From Pectinophora gossypiella (taxonomy: Eukaryota > Arthropoda > Insecta > Lepidoptera > Gelechiidae), in the NCBI RefSeq assembly GCF_024362695.1, contig NC_065421.1, positions 3,534,001-3,598,000 of the forward strand: 64,000 nucleotides of DNA. Reading direction: 5' to 3'. The notes below the pieces were generated by a model. It saw nothing but the letters and a program-made list of their open reading frames with translations, was not told the origin of the DNA and ran no database searches. The position numbers were made by a program, and so were the translations under genes. The number at the start of each line of letters is the position of its first letter. Position 1 is the stretch's first letter. Positions 22,101 to 29,522 of this stretch are shown here, piece after piece.

Positions 22101-25100
22101 TGGTAGTTTCAGTTGTCTCCCTACGACGAACGTCCCTATAGAGATGAGGACTGACAGAAATGAATGGAAGAGGAAGTCCATATTCCTGTCGGAAAATTCA
22201 TAAGTGTTTTTTTTTTCAGTTCCATACTTTTGCGACGCAAAATTCCACTTAGTATCAACTTAGAATCATGGTCTGAGTCATAGGTTGCCTAGAAGAAATT
22301 GCTGCATGAGCAATAGGGCCGCCTGTTGTGATTTCCTGTATATGTTGTTCTTGTCTCTGTATTTTGTGTCCATTGTGTTCAATAAAGTATTTTATCTATC
22401 TATCCCTCAAAGTTTCGTTATGATGTCACTAACACCCTGTATACATACATCTCCGGACCTTGAAATGACTCATATATAACGACTACTTACTTACATCAGC
22501 AAGTAGTGACCGGGACTCACAGCTTAATGTGCCTTCCGAAGCACGGATTATCTTCCTTTCGGACAATCAGGTGACCAGGCTGTGATGTCTACAACTAACT
22601 AGGGATCACAAACTGATTTTTCTAATATGTCTCCACAGGGTTTCGAACCCGGGGCCTCCGGATCATGAGCCCAACGCTCAACCACTGCACCATGAAGGCC
22701 GTATTAAACGAAGCGTAATACTTACTCTCAACGTGGGTATGTTTTGGATAATTATAGTAAAAAACTGGTAGTTCCGGCACGCTTTGAGCCACCTGTCCTA
22801 TGTAGAACACCAGGTCAGCCACTGAGCTCGGCTTATTATACACATCAGGTAGGACCAGTACAGAATCCACTCCGATTTCGGCGCTGTAGCTAGCCTGCAA
22901 AGTAAGAAACATCCACTACTGGGTATATAAGAAAAAAAAAGTTACGCTAATTCTAAAACCTTTTCGAGATTTCGTCTTAGTTAGCTTTATTTCTCTATTC
23001 TTAGCTCACAAATCACTTTATTTGACCTTCATGTGACCTCTAAAGGTAGACAGTTTACATATATTGTTGTTGCCAAATGCCGTTTGTAATAAGTAAATAA
23101 AATTTAATATAATCTGTGCTCATCACTAGGGTAAGGTGTCCTATGAAGCTATGAGTGTACGGTTAAGAAACTTAATGATATAATTTCAATGATAATGAGG
23201 ATCACTAAATTCCTGCCGTCGCGACGGCGTCGCGTCGAGAGAATGCGCATTTGACAAGTCTTTGGTGCGAGCCTATTGCCGCTATCCTAGAAACCACGTG
23301 ATATCAATTGTCTATGATTCAAACATGAATTTAAACTAAAATAAAGTCGAATACAGTGGTATAGAGCCCAATCCTGGATTAGGACCTCTGACACTAATGT
23401 GTATTTGTGTGTGTGTGTGTATGTGTGTGTGGCATTATGATACAAACATAATATGGATTAGTTTCCGAAATAAATATTCTGAATTAGAATTTCATCATTA
23501 GCCCATTAACGTCCCCACTGCTGAGGCACGGGCCTTCCCTATGGATGCCCAGTGCGGATTGATGGTTATTAACGACTGTTAATGCAGTCGGGACCAACGG
23601 CTTAACGTGCCTTCCGAAGCACGGAGGAGCTCGAGATGAAAACTTTTTTTTGTGGTTACCCATCCTATGACCGGCCTTTGCGAAAGTTGCTTAACTTCAA
23701 CAATCGCAGACCGAGCGCGTTTACCGCTGCGCCACTGAGCTCCTCCTCGAATTAGAATTTAATGTATAAAAAAAAAAATACTTGGGCTCAATAATTCAGA
23801 AGAGCAAACCAACACTCTCATTTCTTATAAGTTAATTTTTTTCCTATGACAAAGGCTAGTTTGTGTGTGTGACACATAGTGTGTGTGTGACACATAGTGT
23901 GTGTGTGCATGCGTGCGGGCGTGTGTGCGATAGTGCGTGCGTGCGATGGTGCGTGCGTGCGATGGTGCGTGCGTGCGATGGTGCGTGCGTGTGATTATGT
24001 ATGATTTTTAATCGCGCCGCACGCGATTTCGGCGTTGTTATTGCTAGTGGCCTCACCAAGTCGATGACGTCAGAATACGGCGCGCCGCCGATCTGCGCCT
24101 GCATGTGCATTCTGCCGCGGGTCGCGTCCCTCCACAATCCAATCAATTTCCGTCTGTCAGCAACACTCAGCTGCACGTGCTCCCCCGATGTACCACCCAC
24201 TGGAAATAAGGAAGATACAATACGCTACTTCATAACCTAGTCAATTGAGATACTTTTTACGAAACGTCCAAGCGAAAGTTTTCTTTGGAGTTTGTGTGGA
24301 AATACTGTCCTGTGACATCATCAATAAAAGCAGTCAAACATTGTAATCATTGTTACTTAATTCATAAATAGAAATCTAAAATAAGTCGAAAAGTCCGTGG
24401 TCTTACAGCCTCCGTGGTCTAGTGGTTAGACTAACGCTCACGATCTGGAGGTCCGGATTCGATTCCCGATGGGAACATTGTCGAAATCACTTTGTGAGAT
24501 TGTCCTTTGTTTGGTAAGGACTTTTCAAGCTCGAATCACCTGATTATCCGAAAAAGTAAGATCATTCCGTGCTTCGGAGGGCACGTTAAGCCGTTGCCGT
24601 TGGTCCCGGCTATTAGCCGTAAAAACACCTCCACCAAGCCGCAGTGGAGCAGCGTGGTGGAGTATGCTCCATATCCCCTCCGGTTGATTGAGGGGAGGCC
24701 TGTGCCCAGCAGTGGGAGGTGTATAGGCTGTTTATGTAAGTCGAATACCCTATACTTGGTCCTTAATATATACTAAACGTTTTGCACATAGACACAAATC
24801 ATAACAATATAACATAAGTTCACGACTATGTCCCAATCGGGGTAGTCAGAGGTACATCCAACGCAAGATGAACTAAGTACCCGCACCTCATCGAACTTTC
24901 TGTTAGACCAACGTGATAGATGGTGAGCCGTATCGCCGTCTATAACGGCCTCTGTGGTCCAGTGGTTGAGCGTTGGACTCACGATCCGGAGGCCCCGGGT
25001 TCGAATCCCGGTGGGGACATATCACAAAATTCACTTTGTGATCCCTAGTTTGGTTAGGACATTACAGGCTGATCACCTGATTGTCCGAAAGTAAGATGAT

Positions 25101-28100
25101 CCGTGCTTCGGAAGGCACGTTAAGCCGTTGGTCCCGGTTACTACTTACTGATGTAAGTAAGTAGTCGTTACATGAGCCATGTCAGGGGCCTTTGGCGGCT
25201 CAATAGTAACCCTGACACCAGGGTTGATGAGGCTAGTATTCCACCTCACAACCCACACGATAAGAAGAAGAAGAATGGTTGACGCAAATGTGTTAGTGAA
25301 AACTGCATTGGTACGAACCGATGCTCCCCGTTTGAGAAACAAGCCAATGAACCACAGGACTACACTGGCAATTAGGCCCCTAAATACACAATGAAAATGA
25401 TTACAAAACTAAACGAAAAGGCTGAAGCTAATTGTTGCTTAGTTTGTTTTTTGACAATATGTAAAGAGAGTCTTCTCAAAGCGGAACAAAGCCCGACGTA
25501 AACTTCCACCAAATAATAAGGAATAATACTACGTACAATCATGAGCAATATAATGTACCCACTTTAGGACTCTGTCGCACTTACATATTTGACATTTAGT
25601 GAGACTTACAGTTCAATTTGTGAAAAAATTAATGTGACATAGTACCAAAGTGTATACATATTAATGCTCGTGGCCGTACAGAACGGCAGCTCTCCGCTGA
25701 TCAACGGCTGAACTAGGTTTACCTCACCCCCCCCTCGGCCATTTAATCTTCAACCATGTAGCGTCAGACGTCACAGATACAGATGCGCGCGTACAATAAC
25801 GTCAATGTGTAGTTCAATTCAAATTCAAATTTAAAAATATCTTTATTCAATAGGTAACATAGTTACACTTTGAATCGTCAATTTTACATAACGAACGTCT
25901 CATCCGCCTAAAACTACTGCAGCTTCTCACAACCTGTTCCGGCCAAGTAGTTAATGCCATCTGCGGCAAATCTACAATAAGTCACGTCAAAAAAAAAAAA
26001 ATCACAACCTGTATAACCGGGGAAAAGAAGCTGCAAGAAAAACCTCGGCATAGGGCCCTAGACGTTCTTTAAAAAAAAAACATAAAATATTGGTATACAA
26101 TTGAGTAATTTAGCTGCCTAGTATCAGTTCTCAGACAGTTAATCCCATGCATTCATATCTTCTAAATAATCACTAACTTTATAATAACCTTTTTTGTATA
26201 GTTTTTGTTTAACTACTGTCTTAAAACAGTTGAAAGGCGTAAATCGAGGTTGTGTCTGTGTAAATCGAGGTTGTTTGTATGAAGTGTCCGGGGTGTGTTT
26301 CTACTCTACGGAGACGTGTATCGAATTAAGTAGACGCCTTCGATGTCAATGCCAGCTGCTGTTGCATAAATAACACGCCTGAGTACCGCTTTGTACGGTC
26401 ATTGACGCAAAATGGCGTTTTCTTCTTCTATCGTGTTGGTTGTGAGGTGGCCAACCCATCAACCCTGGTGACAGGTTTCTTCCTACACATCCTGGTGATC
26501 GGGTTACGATTTGAGTCGCTAAAGGCCCCTGACATGACTCATGTTTTTTTTTGACGTGACTTATTGCAGATGGCATTAACTACTTGGCCGAACAAATGGG
26601 GAGCGCTGAAGGCTCTCACCCGGTGATGACTCATGTAACGACGACTTACTTACATCAGTAAGTAGTAACAGGGACCAACGGGATAACGTGGCTTCCGAAG
26701 CACAGATGGTCTTACCTTCGGACAATCAGGTGATCAGCCTGTAATGTCCTAACCAAACTAGGAATCACAACGTGATTTTTGTGATATGTCCCCACCGGTT
26801 ATTGAACCCGGGACCTCCGGAATGTGAGCCCCGTTGGTCCCGGTTGCATTAGCAGTCGTTAATAACCACCAATCCGCACTGGGCCCGCGTGGTGGTTTAA
26901 GGGCCGATCTCCCTATCCATCCATAGGGAAGGCCCGTGCCCCTGCAGTGGGGACGTTAATGGGCTGGTGATGATGATGATGATTGCATATAAGAGGATTT
27001 TACCTACCCAGTACACTTTTCGTTCCTTTATTGGCGAGATAATCAACATACGATGGAATCACGTCGAAGTTTATACTTTGGTCGTCATTGAATGCTGTGA
27101 AAACCGCCGGCATCAATCCAGTGACATTGAATGGAACCTGCAGAAGAAATAACTTCATTTTAGTACGATAACATAACAAGCTCACGACTATATCCCAATT
27201 GGGGTAGTCAGAGGTACGTCCATCGCAAGATGAACTAAGTACACCTCACTGACCTTTTTGTTAGACCAACGTGATAGGTGGTTAGCTGTATCGCCGTCCA
27301 AAAAGGTCGAGCCAACTGTGTTAGTAAAACTGCCCCACAGGACCACAGATTATGTACTATAACTTTATAAAATTAACAGGTAAGCGAATACATCGCTTAT
27401 TTTCAATAAAAGTTTATCCTTCTCTACTGGGCTAGAAGGAAAAAACATGTCTCGGCTAGAAAACGTCTATTAAACACTGCATCATGTTGGACCAGTACAA
27501 AGGCGAATAGCTGATTACCAGTCACCACACGGCTCACGATTATCCTCAGGACTTCGTATCGAAAAGTCCTCTAGGTTTGTAATGTAAAATTAAAGTATGT
27601 AAGTGACCTAAAGTATCATTATTTTTTACTCGAATATTAGAAGTATGGTTTTGAAGTAGATTTAAAAGTTCTATAATTATTAAATTCATATTTTAACGCA
27701 TTCATGTTAAGTTTTTTGTATTCCATATCTTTAAAACTTTATTATTCTAAAAAGGACTATTAACGTATATGAAGTAACTCCTTTTCAATTGTTATCGGAC
27801 AGCAAAATTATGCGAAAGGATGGAATTTCAAAATAAACGGGCTATTAATAAAAAAAAACTCAACATTGCTACAAGTATTACACATTGTTGATATTCGTCT
27901 TGCAAAATTTCAAAGTCAAGCACAAAAAGAATGTCATTAGTATAATAGTCAATCATCACAGAAAACCAAAGAGAGTATACAAAAGAGTATAAATTCGCCA
28001 CACGTAAAGAGTTCAAAAACGTAAAGGAGACATTTTCAATAAACAAGGAATGGTACAAATAAAGATATATATTAAGATATTATATGGAAAGAGGCAGTGT

Positions 28101-29278
28101 TTGTTGCTATGAATAACTAATATTCCTAGCCCAGTTGGAAGATCGCTTAACTGTCAGCACGGACACAAACCTATGATTTTCGAAATCGTTTTTCGAATTC
28201 ATGTTTGGATCATAAATAATTATCACGTGCTCAGCGTTGAAGGAAAAACATGGTGAGAAAACCCACATACCTACCCGAGAAATGCGTTTCGTAGATACAC
28301 ATATCTACACACATAGGTCACAACCTAACCTGTATTGGGCAGGTTTTCCCTTCGCGGGTTGGAAGGTCAGACAGGAATTTTCTCTTGTAAAAAACTGGAC
28401 CTGTCAATCTTCAGGTTAGGGAAGTGGGCCCTATGAAAACGGGATAACGCTAGGGTGATGATGATTCTTATACTTTACGTAAAGTATAATTTGTAGGCTT
28501 AAAGGTTAAGTTTAGTACTTATAGAAAGCTTCCTAAAAAGCTGAATTGATCAGAGGTTCATATTTCTGTGCAGTTTACTGTTTGTACAGTCCTACACATT
28601 TCTATATTACCCTAGATGAGCCGGTGAAATTCGTTTCCCTTTTCCATATTTTTTCATATTTCTCACGATTTATTTATGCTGGTGTTCCGATGTTTATTAC
28701 GGTATGAACCTTCCCTGGTGTAAGCCAAACATTTCAAAACCAAAAATAGCCTAATTGGCCCAGATATTCACGAGTTTTAGCAAGATAAACAAACAGCACT
28801 TGAATTTTATTATATGCTTTATAAGTGAACCCTAGTTTTGAATTCACTATTTATTGACTAAACCGCTTTCTCTACAAATTAGTACCAATAGCTTTGTGTT
28901 TGCCTACCCGGTTACAGATCACTACGTGCGCATGCTAAAAAGTATGAAATCTAAAAAACTGTATAAACAAGGGATTTTAACTGCTTAGAAGCAGATATAA
29001 AAATATTTGTTTTATTGTTAAGTAATTTTGTGATACCGTTTTTTTCTTCATATATTGCGGTCTAAACATAACATAAACACCCTATATACGTCCCACTGCT
29101 GGGCACAGGCCTGCCCTCAATCAACCGGAGGGGATATAAACATATGATACAATATAGGTACATTATTTACCTTTGAACTACGAGTATTCCCCTTGTCCTT
29201 TGATAAAGTAAATCCGTTCGCATTTTGAAATATTACACCGAAGAATATGCACACTCCTAAATACACAAAAAACGTCAT
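13146..29278 (-). CDS. N-acetylneuraminate lyase-like protein with signal peptide, copy B
   Basis: Exons in transcript order: 29171-29278, 27008-27137, 24057-24199, 22726-22894, 15430-15575, 14622-14793 and 13146-13294. All joins are GT-AG with matching phase, giving 338 residues. Exon 1 encodes MTFFVYLGVCIFFGVIFQNA, a typical signal peptide, then a Ser/Lys-rich linker. Exons 2-7 form the lyase barrel: GGTSGE at residues 81-86, Tyr174 in FYYNYPK, Schiff-base Lys204 in FKGLKFTSNDL and the C-terminal TGLKMGPP motif. The carboxylate-binding pair reads Thr-Ser where A has Ser-Thr and C has Thr-Thr. This predicts a secreted or lumenal lyase-like enzyme. Intron 4 (15576-22725) contains the LTR retrotransposon, in antisense, 84 bp from the exon 5 acceptor. 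Residues needed for Schiff-base chemistry look intact. Confidence 0.85.
13345..13740 (-). mobile_element. LINE 3' end, family G
   Basis: Inverted copy; its AATTTGAATT tail is at the left end. Closely matches 25810-26240. It lies in the last intron of lyase copy B. Confidence 0.5.
13745..14123. mobile_element. MITE family A, long copy (~380 bp)
   Basis: Ends TGGTGCTAATTCCTG and TGCAGGAATCGGGGCCA are imperfect inverted repeats. Internal arms also pair (CCCTTTCCTTTTCG blocks near both ends). A target duplication is not certain, so I do not assign a superfamily. Other copies: 41583-41925, 43160-43443, 48941-49214, 49501-49857 and 57591-57968. Confidence 0.65.
14345..14560 (+). mobile_element. 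SINE body, 5' truncated
   Basis: 3' two-thirds of the tRNA-headed SINE seen whole at 24945-25270, ending at CCCACACGATAAAAAAGAAG. Confidence 0.5.
15052..15215 (+). repeat. Dispersed repeat F copy
   Basis: Starts in TACATAAACTCACGCCCGTA and ends at ATCGCCCATAACATTA-like sequence, as in the other family F copies. It lies in the intron between exons 5 and 6 of lyase copy B. Confidence 0.45.
15340..15415 (+). mobile_element. Diverged ~180-bp SINE fragment abutting exon 5 of copy B
   Basis: Matches the 3' half of the SINE at 32563-32740 but lacks a poly-A run. It begins 9 bp downstream of the exon 5 donor, so the exon frame reads into it by chance. I place the donor at GTAACT (15424-15429) by alignment with copies A and C. 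Confidence 0.5.
15660..15766 (+). repeat. 5' LTR (107 bp)
   Basis: Runs from TGCAGTGTAG to GTCCCTATA, unusually short for Ty3/gypsy. It contains TATAAT (15683-15688) and the polyadenylation signal AATAAA (15704-15709) only about 20 bp apart. Confidence 0.9.
15767..15784 (+). other. Primer-binding site
   Basis: TGGCGACCCTGCCA starts immediately after the 5' LTR. It begins with TGG, the complement of a tRNA CCA end. From memory it best resembles an arginine tRNA 3' end, with one mismatch; the exact tRNA is an inference. Confidence 0.7.
15898..16161 (+). CDS. Leader ORF 1: small myristoylation-type membrane protein
   Basis: 87 codons from an ATG in strong context (CCACAATGGG). The N-terminus MGNSATK fits the N-myristoylation pattern (Gly2, Thr6, Lys7). 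Residues 8-42 are polar and Gln-rich. Residues 44-62 (WYVLALAIIVSIVVAFFAV) form one membrane segment, followed by a basic patch (CNKRMDRR). It would be a small acylated, single-pass membrane protein. It lies between the primer-binding site and gag, where most Ty3/gypsy elements have only untranslated leader. I do not recognise a family and do not assign a function. It is an intact ORF, but translation is unproven. Confidence 0.6.
   Translation: MGNSATKTESGTQNQNQVITQIGQHNEIEQRHAILAEHLGRTSWYVLALAIIVSIVVAFFAVRYAVVSCNKRMDRRAQGQIMRNRQV
16188..16520 (+). CDS. Leader ORF 2, unknown 110-residue protein
   Basis: Starts 26 nt after leader ORF 1 in another frame, at an ATG in good context (ACCCATGGC). 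It is cysteine-containing and lacks a membrane segment; the C-terminal part reads IMVVRLSLCEGNTWQFIW. No domain is recognised. Being open for 110 codons next to another intact leader ORF in a young element suggests it is coding, perhaps reached by splicing or reinitiation. A chance ORF remains possible. Confidence 0.5.
   Translation: MAPRAIITPENIQYQVRNFMTVFCYRHQLLYCDTSIEHVSENLIKVKSVFISSHTEGLFTNGSLNNVRREAICDEIGNIPVGIGSEEIMVVRLSLCEGNTWQFIWACAFP
16729..17958 (+). CDS. gag-like protein of the LTR element (409 aa)
   Basis: Helical N-terminal region, a Ser-rich linker near residues 95-110, then a capsid-like region ending near residue 290 (AIQVAQEEE). The C-terminus (about 305-380) is rich in Arg, Gly, Asn and Tyr with RGGRGGR and similar boxes. 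No CCHC zinc knuckle is visible, so RNA binding is probably done by the RG-rich tail. The stop TGA is 17956-17958. The protease frame is +1 relative to gag and is open from 17939, so the two overlap by 17 nt. Confidence 0.85.
   Translation: MAELIEELLEQLTIVREYLIKIGPKRRKNKGEALRNKIIEFNQLSDRYNNYISTWSKILSSVDHAEKELISNLCVRFNAVHLEVQRLLGQTTSSNSSSSASSSDSELSTMAKFDLKVALSLMPVMNDTEANTKELIDAIGYYSSTLDSESKASLINFVLKTRLSQSGKLNLSNSYGSVSDLLKDMRQTLLPKKAATALQARLQQARQDVKSVADFGKQLSDLFVDLTISQSEGNTDSYKILRPINEKMAIKRFADGLRNRRLGTIVAARDFQHLKDAIQVAQEEEASSSTPSGEFIGMYQNRRRNHNDSNRMYGSRGGRGGRPLYTGRPTRGNARARPYNRQYNQYSPNPRFGYRQGSFHRNNYKGRSNSNRRFTAHSNMHIMSHDNSSSNHDTVEQPNTASLNHFFRA
17939..17955 (+). promoter_or_regulatory. Candidate gag-to-protease +1 frameshift window
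   Basis: Only within these bases can ribosomes pass from gag into the protease frame before the gag stop. The window contains a run of seven T followed by CGA in the gag frame (TTT TTT CGA GCA TGA). A slippery run before a slow codon is plausible for +1 shifting. The protease also has its own ATG at 17969, so reinitiation is the alternative. Confidence 0.4.
17969..18478 (+). CDS. Aspartic protease of the LTR element
   Basis: Carries the retropepsin active-site motif LIDTGASLSVM near residues 22-32 and the later GILGQDFL motif of the family. It would mature the gag and pol products. The ATG at 17969 is the first in frame; the frame itself is open from 17939. It ends at TAG 18476-18478, overlapping the open pol frame (from 18466) by about 12 nt with a -1 relation. 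Confidence 0.85.
   Translation: MTNNLNKVSFGLEYQTYQWLIDTGASLSVMKRDCVIGLQIPIHKTKLRVNGIGGTVISDGYVYLKLQSCGQIFHHKFYVFSNLPCDTDGILGQDFLVKYRATLNYELGTLNLLTEDEKCVQLIFNYYDRQLNSSMTIPARSESIHYVSMGNMQTDDCVVSNQEVCEGSL
18466..21615 (+). CDS. pol: reverse transcriptase, RNase H, integrase
   Basis: Open from 18466 without a stop to 21615; no early ATG is obvious, so it is probably reached by frameshift from protease. RT shows SHLDLYQGFYQ and YQDDL (19276-19290) as catalytic motifs. RNase H shows LQTDASG, EKELLSIVW and QTDHRPL. Integrase shows a His-His-Cys-Cys zinc region (FHLLPTSGH, then CAKCK) and a D-D-35-E triad: Asp at 20821, Asp at 21001 and Glu at 21109. The frame is intact over more than 1,000 codons. 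Integrase is C-terminal to RNase H, the Ty3/gypsy order. Confidence 0.93.
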   Translation, partial: RVFIANTISRPIDGKIPIKILNTRDSDITLKNFYPITSNLKEYYVCQFNKTNINADRVKSLFNQLSLEGLNEEEQKSIENICAKFPDIFHLHGDKLTTTPLYQQTIELKTHSSPVYVKPYRLPQAQKSEIDRQIESMLKDGIIEECRSAWSSPLLLVPKRSDNTGTKKWRIVIDYRKLNECIKDDKFPLPNISDILDSLSGAVYFSHLDLYQGFYQLNLHKDSRPYTAFTTSKNQYQMTRLPMGLKTSPSAFSRMITVAMSGLNYEQCMVYQDDLVCFGRSLDIHNKNLLDIFTRLREVNLKLNPNKCTFLKKELLYLGHVVSENGVLPDPEKSRVLENYPQPQNTDDVKRFVAFANYYRKFIPNFAQKAVSLNKLCCKNVPFRWTDDCEQSFQELKHSLTHPPVLQYPNFSESNEFVLQTDASGIAVGAVLTNSDGRPVAYASRSLNRAERNYPTIEKELLSIVWSVKYFRPYLYGRRFKIQTDHRPLVYLFGMRDPSSRLLKFRLQLEEYNFYIEYIKGKQNSAADTLSRINLTSDELKTMNEHVMNVVTRAQARRIRELQGKQTTSDNRVVNNFPDLRPDQPKVVDIIKKPKEMTELSLTTNRKILTLEKDGLIKERSKYFLYVPSMSCIFFNSLSRSSITRDVLVRDLSILCKRLLIRDICVLKNENNRDFVAGISEEIKNRKDWTGPRLCVLRNVQRLHNKDDIRVVINDFHLLPTSGHAGIRRMTNNIKKFYYWPGMDSNIREFVSKCAKCKTQKHSIKTKQPMEITSTANYAFEKVFLDVVGPLPKDDDNNTYILTLQCELSKFVEAYPLQSKDAVTVAQSFVNNFVLRYGIPQQIGTDRGTEFISSTMKQVCELLKINHLTSTAYHHESIGALENTHKSMGAYLRIQCENKANTWSSWVPYWCFSYNNTVHSETKYTPHELVFGKSCTIPCNLITGDVDPLYSHDSYPLELKYRLQTAQKDARNNLIASKLQRKCIYDVTARPVTYRNDDYVLLKNETGTKLDCIYTGPYLVLEDMGPNVKILKKGNPEIVHKNRTKRYAI
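21616..22030 (+). other. 3' untranslated part and polypurine tract of the LTR element
   Basis: AT-rich with no ORF resembling env. The tract AGGGAAGG (22023-22030) directly abuts the 3' LTR and is the likely plus-strand primer. Confidence 0.75.
22031..22140 (+). repeat. 3' LTR (110 bp)
   Basis: Identical to the 5' LTR except for an extra CGA (CTACGACGAACG). Followed by the GAGA target duplicate. Confidence 0.9.
22185..22438. mobile_element. Mariner-type MITE arm with an inserted LINE tail
   Basis: The right arm ends in GTCACTAACACCCTG followed by TA. It is split by 22283-22411, a non-LTR 3' end (GGGCCGCCTGTTGTG to ATCTATCTATC) also found at 57000-57200. Confidence 0.6.
22468..22702 (-). mobile_element. 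tRNA-headed SINE, inverted
   Basis: Head at the right (GGGTTTCGAACCCGGGGCC), core CCGTGCTTCGG complement in the middle. It lies within 25 bp of exon 4 of lyase copy B. Confidence 0.6.
23395..23432 (+). repeat. (TG)n microsatellite
   Basis: Imperfect TG/GT run, about 30 bp, in an intron of lyase copy B. Confidence 0.8.
23500..23745 (-). mobile_element. SINE with tRNA-like and 5S-like head, degenerate copy
   Basis: Inverted. The right end carries the complement of GGTGACCA-like 5S sequence and of the GGCGCAGCGGTAAACGCG A-box region. Better copies are at 35791-36093 and 52370-52664. Confidence 0.55.
23862..24000. repeat. GTGT/GTGC satellite next to an exon
   Basis: Tandem GTGTGTGTGTGACACATA units (2-3 copies), then GTGCGTGCGTGCGATG units (4 copies). 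It starts 57 bp from the exon 3 donor of lyase copy B, so length changes could affect splicing. Confidence 0.8.
24408..24738 (+). mobile_element. tRNA-headed SINE, family 1, near complete
   Basis: Head CTCCGTGGTCTAGTGGTTAG (A box) and GGATTCGATTCCCG (B box), the shared core CCGTGCTTCGGAGGGCACGT, and a body that ends GCCCAGCAGTGGGAGG then TATAGGCTGTTTATG. Other copies or parts: 10255-10518, 29523-29615, 31620-31822, 51538-52075, 53127-53458 and 58656-58945. Confidence 0.75.
24800..24944 (+). repeat. Dispersed repeat F2
   Basis: Block with GGGGTAGTCAGAGGTACATC and GACCAACGTGATAG. Other copies: 27165-27345, 43000-43090, 46430-46515, 52230-52340 and about 55010-55150. Confidence 0.5.
24945..25270 (+). 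mobile_element. tRNA-headed SINE, family 2, near complete
   Basis: Head GGCCTCTGTGGTCCAGTGG with B box GGGTTCGAATCCCG, the same core (CCGTGCTTCGGAAGGCACGT) as family 1, but another 3' body ending CAACCCACACGATAAGAAG. Other copies: 22468-22702, 26423-26832, 36285-36508, 51221-51473, 60150-60464 and 63446-63768. Confidence 0.75.
25520..25810. mobile_element. Repeat D split by MITE family H
   Basis: 25537-25674 is MITE H (ATCATGAGCAATATAATG to ATTAATGCTCGTGGC, inverted ends). The flanks join to a family D repeat whose empty site is seen at 32272-32290. Other H copies: 10735-10860, 47772-47923, 49924-50069, 58035-58100 and 59061-59201. Confidence 0.6.
25810..26240 (-). mobile_element. LINE 3' end family G with nested SINE
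   Basis: Inverted family G copy. A 5'-truncated ~180-bp-type SINE lies at 25938-26001 with an 11-bp target duplication, TCACAACCTGT (25927-25937 and 26002-26012). Confidence 0.7.
26423..26832 (-). mobile_element. tRNA-headed SINE family 2 with nested SINE
   Basis: Inverted. It is interrupted at 26544-26625 by an inverted, truncated ~180-bp-type SINE flanked by the 10-bp duplication ATGACTCATG (26534-26543, 26626-26635). Confidence 0.7.
26835..26975 (+). mobile_element. 3' half of the 5S/tRNA-like SINE
   Basis: Contains GGTTATT-complement and the CCATCCATAGGGAAGGCCC body, and ends in a GATGATGAT tail. It lies within 35 bp of exon 2 of copy B. Confidence 0.6.
27165..28130. other. Intron 1 of copy B: one repeat, otherwise plain
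   Basis: 27165-27345 is a repeat F2 copy. From about 27350 to 28130 the DNA is AT-rich with no supported feature. Confidence 0.45.
28160..28475 (+). mobile_element. SINE family J, degenerate copy
   Basis: Matches the inverted copy at 50400-50725, including GCTCAGCG, GAGAAAACCCACAT and TTCGCGGGTTGGAAGGTC blocks, and ends in a GATGATGAT tail. The tRNA-like head is eroded here. Confidence 0.55.
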
Positions 29279-29522
29279 ATTTATATATTTAAATATAGCC
29301 TTTGTACTATTATATATGCATGTAAACAATTTGCAACATATATTCATTAAAATATAGATAAGCTGGGATCTTAACACTGGCTTCTCACTGTTAAGTTTTT
29401 ATAATACTGAGAGGTAACTAGATACGGTTTTACTTGAAAGCACGTGATGCGACGTCGAGACTGTGGTGGTGGCAACCTTTTACTTTTCAATGGTATTTTT
29501 AACTGCATACATACATAAGAGC

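Larger units (their letters stand above)
15660..22140 (+). mobile_element. Complete Ty3/gypsy-type LTR retrotransposon
   Basis: 5' LTR 15660-15766 and 3' LTR 22031-22140 differ only by a 3-nt CGA duplication. The direct repeat GAGA (15656-15659, 22141-22144) is the likely target duplication. Order: LTR, primer-binding site, two small leader ORFs, gag, protease, pol (RT, RNase H, integrase), 415-bp 3' untranslated part, polypurine tract, LTR. No env. Integrase follows RT, which places it in Ty3/gypsy. Very similar LTRs and uninterrupted frames indicate a recent insertion. The lineage is perhaps 412/mdg1-like, from the gag and integrase style; that is a tentative reading from memory. It is antisense to lyase copy B. 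Confidence 0.93.

Noticed and set aside
23862..24000. Tandem repeats as a CRISPR array
   Set aside because: Simple GT/GC satellite with no unique spacers, in a eukaryotic intron.
24408..24480. tRNA-like sequences with A and B boxes (also at 24945, 29523, 40755, 53400, 60150, 63446)
   Set aside because: Each is the head of a dispersed SINE with a conserved body or core, and none shows a clean cloverleaf ending; not tRNA genes.
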